NCBI GenBank assembly: GCA_010279815.1
Contig: QEOQ01000316.1
Span: forward strand, 1,512,193 to 1,576,192
Source: Brachionus plicatilis
Lineage: Eukaryota; Rotifera; Eurotatoria; Ploima; Brachionidae
Reading direction: 5' to 3'
Length of the DNA stretch: 64,000 nt
Shown here: in pieces, positions 10,860 through 22,864 of the stretch
Numbering within the stretch: the first letter of the stretch is position 1
Layout: every line of letters begins with the position of its first letter
The notes under the pieces: generated by a model
Told to the model about the DNA's origin: nothing
The model's input: only the letters and a program-made list of their open reading frames with translations
Databases searched by the model: none
Position numbers and translations under genes: made by a program

Positions 10860-12579
10860 TCACTCTGAATATTCACAAATTCCGCCAGATCGTAGACTAC
10901 ACCAATAAATACTTAATAACGAATATGGAGTTGTGTAAAAAGAAAAACACCCGGTGAAAAAGTTGAATAAAGTTGACGAAAGAAATGATCTATTTAATGG
11001 CTGATTATTAGCCCATTCATAAACTCCAATCCTGCTGTATTTGGCATTTACCTTTTTACAAACAGGAAAGAATTAAAAATATTTTTTTTTCAAATATTTA
11101 AAATTTACCCAAGTACGTTGATTTCTGTTAATTGATGTCAAATTCTTTGAAACTAGCTGAAAAAATTCAAATTTCTCAGATTGTTCTGCTATCAATAAAG
11201 TAGAATCTAATGAAATACAAAAATCAACATACTCTTGCCATCTTTTTTGACTATCAAAAGCTTGATAACAAACGTTTCTGTAAGCAGACCATCCATTTTT
11301 ACATCTGATACATTTATTTTTATTCTTTGAAAAATGACTTATTGGCAAAAGTTTAACTAAATATCTTAAAAATCAAAAAGAAAAAGTGAAAAAACCTGTA
11401 TTTGTCAAAACATATACATTCTTCGTTTACACAAGTATAATCGAGTGTAGTTGTAGGAGTAGTTGATGTAGATGATGTAAAAAGAGTTGATGTAGATGAT
11501 GTAGATGATGTAGTTGTAGTAGTAGATGATGTAGATGATGTAATTGTAGTTGATGTAGTTGTAGTAGTAGTTGATGTAGATGATGTAGTTGTAGTAGTAG
11601 ATGATGTAGATGATGTAGATGATGTAGATGATGTAGTTGTAGTAGTAGATGATGTAGATGATGTAGATGATGTAGTTGTAGTAGTAGATGATGTAGATGA
11701 TGTAGATGATGTAGATAATACAATTGTAGAAGTAGTTGATGAAGATGATGTAATTGTAGTTGATGTAGTTGATGTAGTTATAGTAAGAGTTGATGTAGAC
11801 GATGTAATTGTATTTGATGTAGTTGATGTAGTTATAGTAAGAGTTGATGTAGACGATGTAATTATAGTTGATGTAGATGATGTAGACGATGTAGATAATT
11901 CAATTGCAGGAGTAGTTGATGAAGATGATAAAGATTGTGAAGTTTTACTTGATGTAGATGATGTAGTTTTAGTAGTGGGATAAGTTGATGTAAATGATGT
12001 AATTGTAGTTGATGTAGATGATGTAATTGTAGTTGATGCAGATGATGTAGACGATGTAGATGATGTAGATAATTCAATTGTAGAAGTAGTTGATGAAGAT
12101 GATAAAGATGGTGAAGTTTTACTTGATGTAGATGATGTAGTTTTAGTTGTCTTAGTTGATGAACTTGAATTAATTGCTGTAATAGATATTGTAGTTGAAA
12201 TTTTTTCTGATGTTTTATCTTTTTCACATTCAATACCCTTTTTTAAATAGATGAAGGAATTTGGATCATTTGAGATGTCATTTTGGGTGATACATTTGGA
12301 TTCGAAGAATTCACAATTTAATCTTCTCTCAATATTTTTGAATGTATATGAAAAACACTTATTTATCGAAGAACAAATAGAAGCGCATTTTAATAAACTC
12401 AAATCATTAATTGTAAGAAGAGAAAAATTTTTCTTAAAAGTTTGAGTCACATGCAATTTATGTGACTCATTTATTTTTAACTTTTCATATCTATTAATTT
12501 CTTGTCCAAAAACAGCTTTGATACAAGTTAAAAGAAAAACTTTTATTAATAAATCATAAATGTCATTTAGGCGTTTCAT
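10860..12579 (-). CDS. Secreted PAN-like / Thr-Ser mucin / C-type-lectin-like protein (copy 3)
   Basis: Exons read on the minus strand: 12579-11396, 11364-11109 and 11051-10860, about 543 aa. The start MKRLNDIYDLLIKVFLLTCI is a signal peptide. A PAN-like segment (LKCASICSSINKC, CEFFES) ends near residue 115. Residues about 125-380 are almost only Thr and Ser with rare Ile, Val and Leu, a mucin-like linker expected to be heavily O-glycosylated. Then come the hinge DYTCVNEECICFDKYR and the lectin-like domain (YRNVCYQAF, WQEYVDFC), ending GGICEYSE. The linker is the main difference from copies 1 and 2. The first intron is only 31 bp by my model. An alternative donor inside the hinge would also keep frame but would delete conserved Cys residues. 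Confidence 0.82.
11445..12135 (-). repeat. Coding minisatellite for the Thr/Ser linker
   Basis: On the plus strand this is dense GATGTAGATGATGTAG and GTTGTAGTAGTAG repeats, read on the minus strand as Thr/Ser codons (ACT, TCA, ACA). The repeat keeps one frame over about 690 bp. Slippage-driven length polymorphism is likely. Other frames give shadow ORFs of Leu/His repeats. Confidence 0.85.
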
Positions 12580-12970
12580 TTTTAAATATTAAAAAAAAAA
12601 ACAGCTTGCCTTTTTTATATGAAATTTTTAATTTTTTTTTTTTAAAGTACTTAAAAATTTAATAAAAAAAATTTAATTTTTTATCAAAAATCTAATATTC
12701 AAAAATTGAATATTTTTAATAATTTAAAGCAATTTTTATTAGTCTGATATAATGACTTAACTTTCAATCAAAGTCTTTATGACCAAATTCTTTTTTAAAT
12801 TAATGTCTAATAAGAAATGTATTTGATCAAATAAAATTCGATTTAATTTTTAACTCAGCTCATATATTAAAATAAAGAGCAAAAAATCAATCTTGAATTA
12901 TTTTATTTATCCTTCTAAGTTTAAAATTGGAAATAAAATAATTTTTAAATATTTTAAATATTTATTGAGA
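12580..12970. other. Intergenic, upstream of copy 3 and downstream of innexin
   Basis: AT-rich DNA with no ORF or recognised motif. It must contain the promoter of the minus-strand lectin-like gene and the 3' end of the innexin. Confidence 0.5.
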
Positions 12971-14401
12971 TTAAAAATATTTGTTTGAGTTTTTAAAATC
13001 GTTAAACAATTTCCAATGATAAATTAAAATATTACGTATAAGGCTATTAATGTTGCTTTCTTGAGATAAACTAATAATTCTGAGAACAAAAATAAAGTCT
13101 GATTTTAAATAAAAATTAAAAAACTCATCAAAATTGCTTTTACAGCTACAATTTTTGAAATTAAGCTTATCAAAATTTTCCCTGCAGTGTCTCAGAGTAG
13201 AACAATCTTTAATTTTGTAGCCATGTAAATTGAGTCTAAATCCTTTAAGAAGATTTTTTTTAATATAATCATATTCACTGTCATTACCAAACATTCGGAC
13301 CCATTTAAATAAATAATAGAAATTAATGACCAAAAGTGCCAGGTACCAGATTGAAAAAAAAACAAACATATACTGAATAAACAAATTAATTGGTAAACTA
13401 CACATTACGGCATATGAATTTGTCTTGGTCAATTCACGTATTCGGAAAATGCACATACTTTTGAGTGGAAAATAAATCGAGCTTGGCAAATAGCTTGATT
13501 TGGGGTCAATTAACTCGTTTCTCGAGTCCAATTGAGGCGACCCGAACAGCAGAAAAATATCAACTAAAAACTTCCAAATTGGCTTGAGGGTCAAATTGTA
13601 CAGATCGGTTTGCAAAAAAATCCTAATCAAAATCACCTGAATCAGCATATTGAAAACATTTAAAATTTTCACCACAACATAGGCAATGCACAGGCGCCTA
13701 TCTCTAATTTTATGCAATAGCGAACCACTATTTGGTTCAATGGGATAGATAAGTTTGCCAAGCTCAGTGATCAAATAATTCAAATGAGGATTTTCTATCA
13801 ATTCATCTGACAGACTTAAAACTTTATCCACAGAATCTACCACAACTATACTCTTTACATTTTTGCACATTTCAGCTGATCTGCACAGCTCCTTTATGTC
13901 CAAATAAGTCAAGGTACGGAACAAATAAATCCAAATATGTTTGGTAAAGAGAAACAAGAGTGCTTGGACGACCAAAATATAGGGCACCCAAATGTAGTAG
14001 GACACGACAACTGGAGTTTCTTTGCCATCATTGCTAATCAGTATTTTGTTGTCGAATCCGATGGGTTCCGGAGTGAAATTTTGGCTGATTATGACTCTCT
14101 CGGTGTCGTCTACAAAAAATTTGTTGCTGATATAGCATGCCAGATTGGCATACTCTTCTTGATTGTCTGAAAAATAAATTGGCACTGTGCAGCTTATTAT
14201 TTTGTGGACAAAACTTTTAAGATTTGAGACCAAAAAAGTGAACACCAGTAGAATGTTGACCGTAATTTGCCAGTTTAGTTTGTCAGCCATGTCCAAATAT
14301 GAGCTTTGGTAAATGTACACATCGTCTAAATCGTCTGTATTGAGAACATTTTTTAGAAAACCCATTTTTGATTGAAAAAATTCTGGCAAATTTTTAAGCA
14401 T
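12971..14401 (-). CDS. Innexin (gap-junction / hemichannel protein)
   Basis: A single-exon ORF of 476 aa. Innexin hallmarks are the YYIWVP motif (135-140, family form YYQWVP) at the start of TM2, two Cys in each extracellular loop (Cys71/Cys89 and Cys317/Cys334), and four hydrophobic spans (about 43-65, 135-160, 240-265 and 338-365). The N-terminus before TM1 is longer than in many innexins. Met13 (MGFLKN) is an alternative start and would give a more typical length. The C-terminal cytoplasmic tail is Phe/Asn/Lys-rich and ends FKNSNKYF. Innexins form intercellular channels in invertebrates. Which of the organism's innexins this is cannot be told. The absence of introns contrasts with most neighbours and could reflect an old retrocopy or simple intron loss. 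Confidence 0.93.
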   Translation of the reverse strand: MLKNLPEFFQSKMGFLKNVLNTDDLDDVYIYQSSYLDMADKLNWQITVNILLVFTFLVSNLKSFVHKIISCTVPIYFSDNQEEYANLACYISNKFFVDDTERVIISQNFTPEPIGFDNKILISNDGKETPVVVSYYIWVPYILVVQALLFLFTKHIWIYLFRTLTYLDIKELCRSAEMCKNVKSIVVVDSVDKVLSLSDELIENPHLNYLITELGKLIYPIEPNSGSLLHKIRDRRLCIAYVVVKILNVFNMLIQVILIRIFLQTDLYNLTLKPIWKFLVDIFLLFGSPQLDSRNELIDPKSSYLPSSIYFPLKSMCIFRIRELTKTNSYAVMCSLPINLFIQYMFVFFSIWYLALLVINFYYLFKWVRMFGNDSEYDYIKKNLLKGFRLNLHGYKIKDCSTLRHCRENFDKLNFKNCSCKSNFDEFFNFYLKSDFIFVLRIISLSQESNINSLIRNILIYHWKLFNDFKNSNKYF

Positions 14402-17355
14402 TTAGGCACTTAGTGAGATAATTGGGGGAGCACATGTTCAAGGATTGATGATTATAGTTCCACATCTGCTGGAAATATGCAAATCGGGTTTTATCTCTAT
14501 CACTTTTAGTAATTAAAATAATTCAAGTTTTTTTTTTAACAAGTTTATTCTCAAACTTGTAGGGTTGTAGCAAGTTTTTATTAAACACCAAGAATATTGA
14601 TTTCAATTAATTGTTGGTAAAAGTTATGAGAGCGTTGAGCTTATTCTAGATAAGAAAGTTGCTTAACCTGGCTTGGTTAATTTGCTTTTGTTGTAATTAT
14701 GTTGTTACTTTAGGTTATTGCTAAATTTAGATTATTGTTCCACTGATACGAGTCAGTTGAATTTTCATGACTATCAAAAAGTGACAGACTAATTCGAAAC
14801 ACTTCAGAATTTGACAATTTTTCATATTTTGACAAGTAATTACTTAAAAAGAATTGGAAATATATTAACTTATTTTAGAACTTTATTTTTGGCAGTCTGT
14901 TCATCTGATGGTCAAACTACTAAATGAATACCAATTTGATGAGCGTAACAGAACTAAAAACTAAAAACTTACAAACCAAAATTCGAAAATGGAAGTTTTA
15001 ATGAGAAATGATTTTTTAAATGCATTTAAATTTTAAAATGATAGAATACCTCTGTCACTCAATGCAATCTATTTAGGCTAGGCTACAAAGTGTTCAATTT
15101 TCTCGGTTTGTTCATATTGAATAGTTTAAAAATAATTAATTGTTTTATTATATTTTAAATTTTGAAGATGTTTTGTAAAAAGAAATAATTGCAAGAGGAA
15201 TAGTTTATTTTAAATATATTTTTTTTAAACAAATTAAAATTCATTTTTAAAAGTATCCCATTTTAAATTTTATTTTAAAATCAAATCTTTGATGGCATTG
15301 AAAATGGCCGGTAGGTATAAAACATCAAATTAAAATAAGTGATAGAAAAAAGTAAATACTTTATTTTTTATTAGTTGAAAATAATTTAAATAAAAAAAAA
15401 ATCCACTGAAAATATTTTTCTCTTTATAAATAAACAAATTATTTTAAAATTTTTTGTCAGTTTGTATGCATTATAACTCTTTAGAAATAAAAAAAATTTT
15501 TAAAGTCAATTACTTCAATACTAATAAAATAATCAAAAAATTTTCAAAAATCAAATTTTTTAATTGTATTAATTTATTTGTTGTAAATTTATACCGAAGA
15601 GGCTTTAGTTTTATGAAAACAAGCAACAAACTGAATCTGAATAATGTTATGAGAATAAAGCAGCCAAACAAAATTTTACGAAAAAATAAAAGGATTTGGA
15701 AAATTAAAAAATATAAAAGTAATATGATTACCAAAAAATTTGATAAACATTCAGATTTTAAATAATTAATTTTTGCGATAGAAAAAAGCACAAAAGTAAT
15801 TTAGTTATGATGTCCTCATCTTCTTCATTCTCTTTAAGCACTTATCTTTATAGTGAGATTTCATTTCTATTCATATTTTCATACGAACATTTTTTGATAA
15901 CATTAGCCGGAACAGGCATCGGTATTTGATCGAAAAATGGCAGAAGCAGATCTTGTTTTATTTTCCAATGTGACTTAATGGCGGGGGTGAGTAAGTATGG
16001 TGAGGGGCTTCTAGAGTGGTTTTGAGCAACTTTGTTAATAAGTGCAACATATATATATATAGAAAGAGAGACAGGATCTGGAGTTCAGGGGGTGTTACAC
16101 TGAGTATTAAATTGATCCTCTTTAAAGATGATTCTAGCCTCTTAATCATTCACAAAAAAGATCAACATAACTAATGCAGAACTTCTTGTAGAAAACAAAT
16201 TGTAATTCAAGTAATTTAAAGAACAGGTAAAATGAACAAAGTTGAAAAAATTGATTCAAGCATCTTTTTAATTTCGAAAAAATAAAAAAAGAGACATTTT
16301 TTCTTTTAAAGGTTTAAAACATGTTTCACAATTGAATTAAATTGAAAAAACTTTTGTTTCACCAGATGGATAAGTATGCTAAATCTTTCCAAATTTCTAC
16401 TGAAAATATTTAATGATCTTTAATGCTTTTGTAACTCGGATTGATAAGTTAATAAATATTTTGTTGAACGAATAATTTGGCATCATAAAAATCTTACAAA
16501 CATTTTTTAATTTTTTTAGTAAAGTTTTTTAAATTTTAACAAATATTTTATGTATTGAGTTTCAAACGTTTTATTGATTAAAAATTATTGATTTGAGAAT
16601 TAAATCTAATTGTACAATAATTGTTATTAAAATATATGTATTGGAAAAAAATTAAGAATGAAATGATTTTTTTTCAAATAGATAATATGTTATGAATCAT
16701 GATTTTTTTTGATTACAATTCAAAATTGCTAGAAAAAATGAATCAATTTTTAAAATTTTTTTAAAGGGAAACATGTCATTTGCTTATTCATAAAATAAAT
16801 CATAAATAAGTTTTACACATCAGTAAAAGGCTTAAAAAAAGCGCCTGAATTAATTTACCATTTAAAGGAATTCTTTTAATAATAAATTAAACTAAAAAAA
16901 TAATAATTATTTAAAACTAAATTAAATAAAATTAATTCTCATTCTTGGCTGTACCTTTTCTGGATTTTTTTTTATTTAAAAAAAAAATTTTAATGAATTA
17001 AAATCGATTAAGAAATTTCATGCAAATATTGATTAAATTTCGATTTAAACAAATCAAATTAATTTTTAAAAAGCTTAAATTCCATCAAAGATCGTAAATA
17101 AATTAAAAATAAAAGATAGCATTTCATAGTCTCAAATAAAAAAATATTTATTTACATTTTCAAAAAAATTTCACAAAAATAAATTATTAAAAGGTGATTA
17201 TTAATTTAGGATTTATTATCCTAGTTCAATTTGAAAAAAGAAATAATTCTAACTTCTTCTTTTACTTAATTTTAAGTAAAAGACAATAGAATTAGACCTT
17301 TAATTTCTCAAAAAAAAAAACATTTATTTGAATAGTTGTTGTTTAAGTTTAACAA
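14402..17355. other. Gene-poor intergenic region
   Basis: Mostly AT-rich. Open frames at 15454-15765 (plus) and 15510-15791 (minus) overlap each other, are Lys/Asn/Ile/Phe-rich and look spurious. A relatively G-rich island around 15,900-16,140 (GGCGGGGGTGAG, GTGAGGGGCTTC, then AT dinucleotides) stands out but matches nothing I know. Confidence 0.5.
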
Positions 17356-17631
17356 TTATTCGTTTTGTTTGAGAATAAAATCTAGCGTTTCCAATTCTTT
17401 TAAAAATTCTGAATCTATTGAATCGATTTCTTCGTTAATGTCGAAATTTTCGGAATAATTTGATGTAAAGGTGTCGGTGTTTACTTGAGTCGGATAGTAT
17501 GAATAAATTTCTTTGCTACTTTTTCTGCATTTTTGAAAATTTAACTTGCAAATTATTGTTTTACTTTTTTTTGTAAATTTTTTGATTGAATTTGTGACCA
17601 TTTTGATTCCTTTTAACATCAGATTAACCAT
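17356..17631 (-). CDS. Small hypothetical protein, 91 aa
   Basis: An ATG-initiated minus-strand ORF. The N-terminal half is Lys-rich and basic (KKFTKKSKTIICKL). The C-terminal half is acidic (NEEIDSIDSEFLKELETLDF) and could form a helix. No known family is recognised. In favour: more even amino-acid use than the surrounding junk ORFs and a charge-segregated design. Against: short, single exon, no homologue recalled. It could be a real small protein or chance. Confidence 0.35.
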   Translation of the reverse strand: MVNLMLKGIKMVTNSIKKFTKKSKTIICKLNFQKCRKSSKEIYSYYPTQVNTDTFTSNYSENFDINEEIDSIDSEFLKELETLDFILKQNE

Positions 17632-19253
17632 GCTTGCTAAATATTTGTGCTCAATTAATTCTCTAAAGACTAATAATTTTTTTTTAAAAATGGCTAAACT
17701 TGATAAAAGTTAATACTAAAATAATATCGATAATTTTTTCTCGCTTTATTTTGTCAAAAGACGAATTTTATAGTTTAATGGTTTTGATAAGAAAAACATA
17801 CAAAACATACCATTAAAATTTAATTGAGTAAAATAATGAAATTAAAATTTAATCTTAGACATGAACTACTCTTATTATTTCTTAAAGATAATTTTAAAAA
17901 CAATTTTCAATAAAATGGCGAAGTATTGCAGGATCAAGTTTTCTAGTCATAAAATTTTGTTTTTAAAATTTTCTTGTACATATTAAATTTAGATTGAAAA
18001 TAAATTAAAACTTTTGAGATATTTTGTCCAAATTAAGTACCAAATTTGATTAAGTTGACGCGAACTTTTAAGACAAATATTTGCTCTCTTTAAGATAATC
18101 CTTTAGAAAGCCAAGCAAAGGGAAAATTAAAAATATGATCTTTTACTTAAGAATTGAAAATATTTTGAAACAAGATATTCGCAAAAAACAATGCTACGAT
18201 CAACTAAAAATTGAATTGTGACATAAATTTTATAAATGAACAAATATATGATGCATAAAAAGTTTGACTCATTAGAAAAATAATAAATAATGAATCACCA
18301 GTGGTAATTGCTAGCCAAATAGCTTTAAGATAAAATTTCTAATTTTAGGACATTTGATGATGCCCGGCTTATTGTTTATCTAAATTATTGCTTAACTTGT
18401 CGAACAAAAAATTTTAAAAAAAAAAATTTTTCTTTTGGTGTATCTATTATAAAATTGAAAATTATTTGTTCATCTAACTTTAAATAAATAATTTTCTCAA
18501 TAAAGTTTGTTCAGCTTGATTAAAAATTTACAAATTACTGATGATAAAATTTATTTAATGAATTAATTAATTTCCAAATTATTTCTATTCAATTAATCAT
18601 CATTTTTTAAAAAACTATTCTACTCTAATTCTCAAAGCAGAAAGTAGCATCAATATTGTTCAATATTTAAAAAAAATCATTAATTTTTTTGGCTGATTAT
18701 TAATAAAAAAATCGCATATTGGCATTCCAAAAATGGGATTTTTTAATAATAATATGACATCTAAAGAAAGGCTTTGGAAACTTTTTTCTTTTTGCATTTT
18801 GACTGCTCAGACTCTCATTATTTACTATAATCAATTAACCTTCTGGAATTATTTATTTGTCAGCATTCAAATATTTATTAAACATCCTTTCTTTTTTTGT
18901 TCTAGACAAAGAATACCAATTTTGCCAATTTTTCAATTTATAGTATTTTTTCTAGCTAATTTTGCCTTAATCTATTTTTAATGTCCTTTACTTGAATTAA
19001 AAACAAACAAGAGAAAAAATGCTTAATATTAAAGTACATTTATAAATTATAAATCAACATAAAATTAATCTAGTAAGCAACTATTTGTCAAATGGGAATT
19101 TCGTGCTAAAATTTGGACTTATTAAATTAAAAATCAAAAAGTGGATCTTTTTAAAAGAAATTTTAGTTGAAAACAAATTCGAATTAAATTTTATTAACTA
19201 AAAAAAAACTATAGAGTCTTTAAATAATTGTTTATAAATATTTTTGAATAAAT
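17632..19253. other. Intergenic, with one weak candidate ORF
   Basis: AT-rich. A plus-strand frame at 18733-18981 (82 aa) starts MGFFNNNMTSKERLWKLFSF and contains two or three hydrophobic stretches. It could be a small membrane protein, but nothing supports it beyond an ATG and an open frame. No repeats of note. Confidence 0.4.
18733..18981 (+). CDS. Possible small membrane protein, 82 aa (weak)
   Basis: ATG-started frame with a basic N-terminus (SKERLWK) followed by hydrophobic segments around residues 18-30, 40-55 and 66-82. In DNA this AT-rich, TTT/ATT codons readily yield false hydrophobic ORFs. No family is recognised and no spliced extension was found. Listed only as a candidate. Confidence 0.18.
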   Translation: MGFFNNNMTSKERLWKLFSFCILTAQTLIIYYNQLTFWNYLFVSIQIFIKHPFFFCSRQRIPILPIFQFIVFFLANFALIYF

Positions 19254-21048
19254 TTAAAGCTTCGCAACTTCCTGGAAATATGTACCGAGGAGTTTGACCT
19301 TAGGTAAATTAGTTTTAAGAAAAGATAATCTTTTTTATTTTTAAATTCTTACTCCTTCGATATAATTGGTGACATTAATTTTTTCATTTTGGGAATGAGC
19401 TCCATCATCAGAAGCACCTTTTAAAAATTTTAGTTAGCATAATTTTTTGCTTTTGTAAAAAATTACCAATTGGCAATAAAAGGACATTTTTTCCGGTCAA
19501 TTCTTGGAATGTCAAGGTTACAGGAATTGAGCCACCCTCTCTGGTCAAATCGGGCTCAACATTAAAAACTCTTTTCATTGAATTAATTGCAGCTTGATAG
19601 TGTGGATGGTTAAAATCAGAAACCCATGATTTGGCTCCGTGAAACATAAAGGCTCTAAAATGAGATAAAATTCAAGAAAATAAGTTATTTTTTTCCATTT
19701 TTTACTTCATTTTGTTAGGACTATTTCTTTTTTTGAACTCGTTCTCCAAATATTGCACAACAAGTCTTTCAATCTCTTTGGGATCTTGATCAGGTACAAT
19801 TCTGATTGAAAATTTTCCAGTCACTTTTCTCGGGATTACAGTCTTGGCACCTGATCCGTCAAAAGCTCCTTGGATTCCATGAATCGAGAGCGATGGAAAT
19901 CTCCATCTATGCATCAAGGTGTTAACTTTGTCATCATGAATCAATCCAAAACATCCACTTTCTTTACAATAAGTTTCCTTTAAAACAATTTTAAATTTTA
20001 AAATTTTCCAAAAATAAAGAATATTCAACTTGACAAAAATCAATTGGTTCATAGAGCTTTCTTTCTTCTGGTGTCAAGTCTTTTACTGAATCATAGATAC
20101 CTGGCACCAAAATTTTGCCTTTGCCATCAACCAAAGTATTCATTAGAGCAACCAAGTCTACCATTGATTCATGACTTAAAAAATGCATAAACTTTTATTT
20201 AAAAAAAAATAGAAAAAATACACTGAGCCGCCAAAAACACCCGAGTGCAAATCTTTGGTTGATGATTCTACTTCGATAAAGAAATAGCAAATTCCTCTGA
20301 GACCATATGTAATACATGGTTTGCTTGTTCCAAGCCAATAGTTGTCACTAATGCACACATAGTCAACTCCTTTTAAGAAAGTGTCCTTTCGTCTAGCTAA
20401 TTCTTCATCTAATCCTTCTGAGCCCGATTCCTCCATTCCCTCAAAGCAAAACTTTAAATTAATGGGAATATCTTGATTTAACTCCTGGTAAGCTTCGATT
20501 GCATTTATCCAATCAAGGACTGGACCTTTGTCATCAGTAGATCCTCTTCCGTAAAGCTTTCCGTCTCGTTCGGTCAAAATAAAAGGCTCACTATCCCAAC
20601 CATCTGACTAAATAAAAAAATTTTATTTTTTTCAAAATTAAAATATTTTTTCTGATACCAAAGCAGCTGGTTGAACATCCAAATGTCCATAAATTAGGAC
20701 TGTCTTTTTGTTTGAGTCATTTCCAAGCTGACCAAAGACAAGTGGTGGCAGTTTAAGCTTAGTTCCATCAGGCAAGGTTTGCTCTCCAATGTCGGCTAAT
20801 TCAACACTAGCACCCAATTTTTTTAATTGCTAATCAAAATTTTGATAAAATTTATTTTTTTATTTATTTATTTTAAATTAGCATACGTCAGCTACGACAT
20901 TGCACACTTTAAAAATGTCTTCTCTGTTTTCGGCCCATGCTGATACACTTGGTATCTCTACCAGCTCTTTTAATCGATTAATATACTTAATTTTGTTTTG
21001 GTCGACATGAAGATAAAATTTGTCCAAAAAGGCGTCAATTGAAGTCAT
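19254..21048 (-). CDS. CNDP2: Cytosolic non-specific dipeptidase (CNDP2-type, M20 family)
   Basis: Eight exons on the minus strand: 21048-20887, 20829-20659, 20607-20222, 20174-20030, 19977-19706, 19654-19467, 19417-19353 and 19298-19254. All junctions keep frame and give 477 aa, against 475 for human CNDP2. M20 metal-site motifs are intact: YGHLDVQPA (His, Asp), RGSTDDKGP (bridging Asp), [10 protein letters not shown] (catalytic and metal Glu), the Asp in YVCISDNYW, and GAHS near the C-terminus (last His ligand). Substrate-site stretches such as [14 protein letters not shown] and [14 protein letters not shown] are also kept. The enzyme hydrolyses dipeptides such as Cys-Gly and carnosine using two Mn2+/Zn2+ ions in the cytosol. 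No signal peptide is seen, which favours CNDP2 over secreted CNDP1. Exon 4 uses a GTTGAA donor. Confidence 0.96.
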
Positions 21049-22864
21049 ATTTAGATTTTTTTTTAAATGAACAAATGAAATAATTTAAGCTTTGGAAAAT
21101 TTTTGGTCTGTGCTCACGTGATTAGACAACTCTTTAAATTTAATACTTTGCAAAATTTAATTATACTTTTGATAAAATTAATTTTAGAATATCATGAGAC
21201 TTTGTCTCTTAATCTAGTTATTTATTTAACTTTTATTTTTATATGCATCTTTATCTAAACACGACGAATAATCTAGATTTTAGTTAGTTAATTTTATCAA
21301 AACCATAATTAAATTTTGCAAAGTATTAAATTAAAGCATAAAGAATTGATATTCAAAAATAGTTTTATGCATAAAAATATATACAAAGAAGATAACTTGA
21401 TAAATCTTTGATGAATTCAAAACATAAAATAAGCAATTCACAAAATTTGACGTGAATTTTTGACTATTTATTATCTATCGATATCCAAGAGAAAATTTAT
21501 ATTATTAATTTTGAGTAATCTAAAGCAAAATGCAGCATCTATGAATCTGAAAAAGTTTCAAAAGAAATCCAAATAAAATAAAATTTTAAAATTAACTATA
21601 ATTATTTTCAATAATTTAGGAATACATTTATGGAATTCCTAGAATCTTAAATTGGCAATACTCAGAAATTTAGTTTATTTTTTAACTTTTCCATTATGAA
21701 GAGTTTAGCTTAAATTGACCGAGATTTTCCATATTAAAGCAACATTTCTCTTTAAAACTTTTAGGCGCCATATTTCCTGAACAAATTGCCATATAGATTA
21801 TATAATTACATATTTTTAAACAACTAATCGAGATCTGTAACCCAATTTTTTTAATAAGGATAAAGATTTATATCCAAATTGTCCCATATCATTTATAATT
21901 AAGAAAAAATGCAATAAAAGTTTCAAAAAAAAAATACATCTGAAGACATATAGTCAAAAATTTTATTCATCTTTTAAACACTGTTTTTAACACTCAAATT
22001 ACCAAAATTTTCTTGCCCGTAGATTACCGACGTATCATTTATGACACGACATTGAAAAAATTATTTAAAATTATAAATTTTAGTCTCGAAACTATTGATA
22101 TAGTATAAAAATGTAAAGAAAATTAATTTTTATTATTTTTTATCAAAAAAATTTTGAAATTAAAATCACATGACTAATTACAACAACCAATTATTTAGAA
22201 ATAATAAAATACAAAATACAAGTTTTTTCGAAGTTTTTTCACAGTATTCCAATCAAATCATCTTTACTAGACACAAGATCTGGTTCATTACTTTTAGCAT
22301 CTTCATTTGTATATTCGAAGATCATATTTACCATCTTCATGTTTACTAAGTCAAAAATGACGAATTAAAATTAATTAATTTTTGGCTGAAATTCTTCATC
22401 ACTCTCGTTTTCATTATTTATTTCCTCATCAAATTAACAGGAAACCATATCATCACAATTTCTAAATCTTTCAAGCTGTTCGAGGACTTTTTGACGAGTT
22501 AATCTGATAGACATTTTTAATTTTATATATTTTGAGAATTTTATTTATTAAAGGGAACAAGTCAGTTTGATATTTTAAAATATATTTTACAGATACTTGA
22601 TTTTACTATTGAGGTTTTTTGACATGACATTGATATGATGTCTGCTTTTGAATATTCTTTTATTTTAAAAAAAATATAATTACACGAAAGTTTAGTTTAT
22701 AATAAATAATAATTATTCACGGGTTTAAATTCAGGCTTTTAAAGTGTTTTGGAATAACGCAGTGTAGTTAATTTGCTTCGTAGAACCAAATTCAAAGGAG
22801 ACTGTGAATTTGTTTATTTAGAGATGTACAATAACGCTAACTGATTATATTGAATATATCTATT
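21049..22864. other. Intergenic with a possible transposase N-terminal remnant
   Basis: AT-rich upstream region of CNDP2. On the minus strand at about 22,514-22,437 a short frame begins MSIRLTRQKVLEQLERF, then hits stops and continues in fragments with an acidic FDEEINNENESDEEF. It may be a decayed domesticated or transposon protein N-terminus, but I cannot assign it. Nothing else is recognised. Confidence 0.35.

Noticed and set aside
11427..12233. His/Leu-repeat ORFs (98 and 123 aa) on the minus strand
   Set aside because: They are other-frame readings of the Thr/Ser minisatellite in lectin-like copy 3.
13937..14170. 77-aa plus-strand ORF
   Set aside because: Antisense shadow of the innexin.
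15454..15791. Overlapping ORFs of 103 and 93 aa on opposite strands
   Set aside because: Low-complexity Lys/Asn/Ile/Phe composition expected from AT-rich DNA. No splice or homology support.
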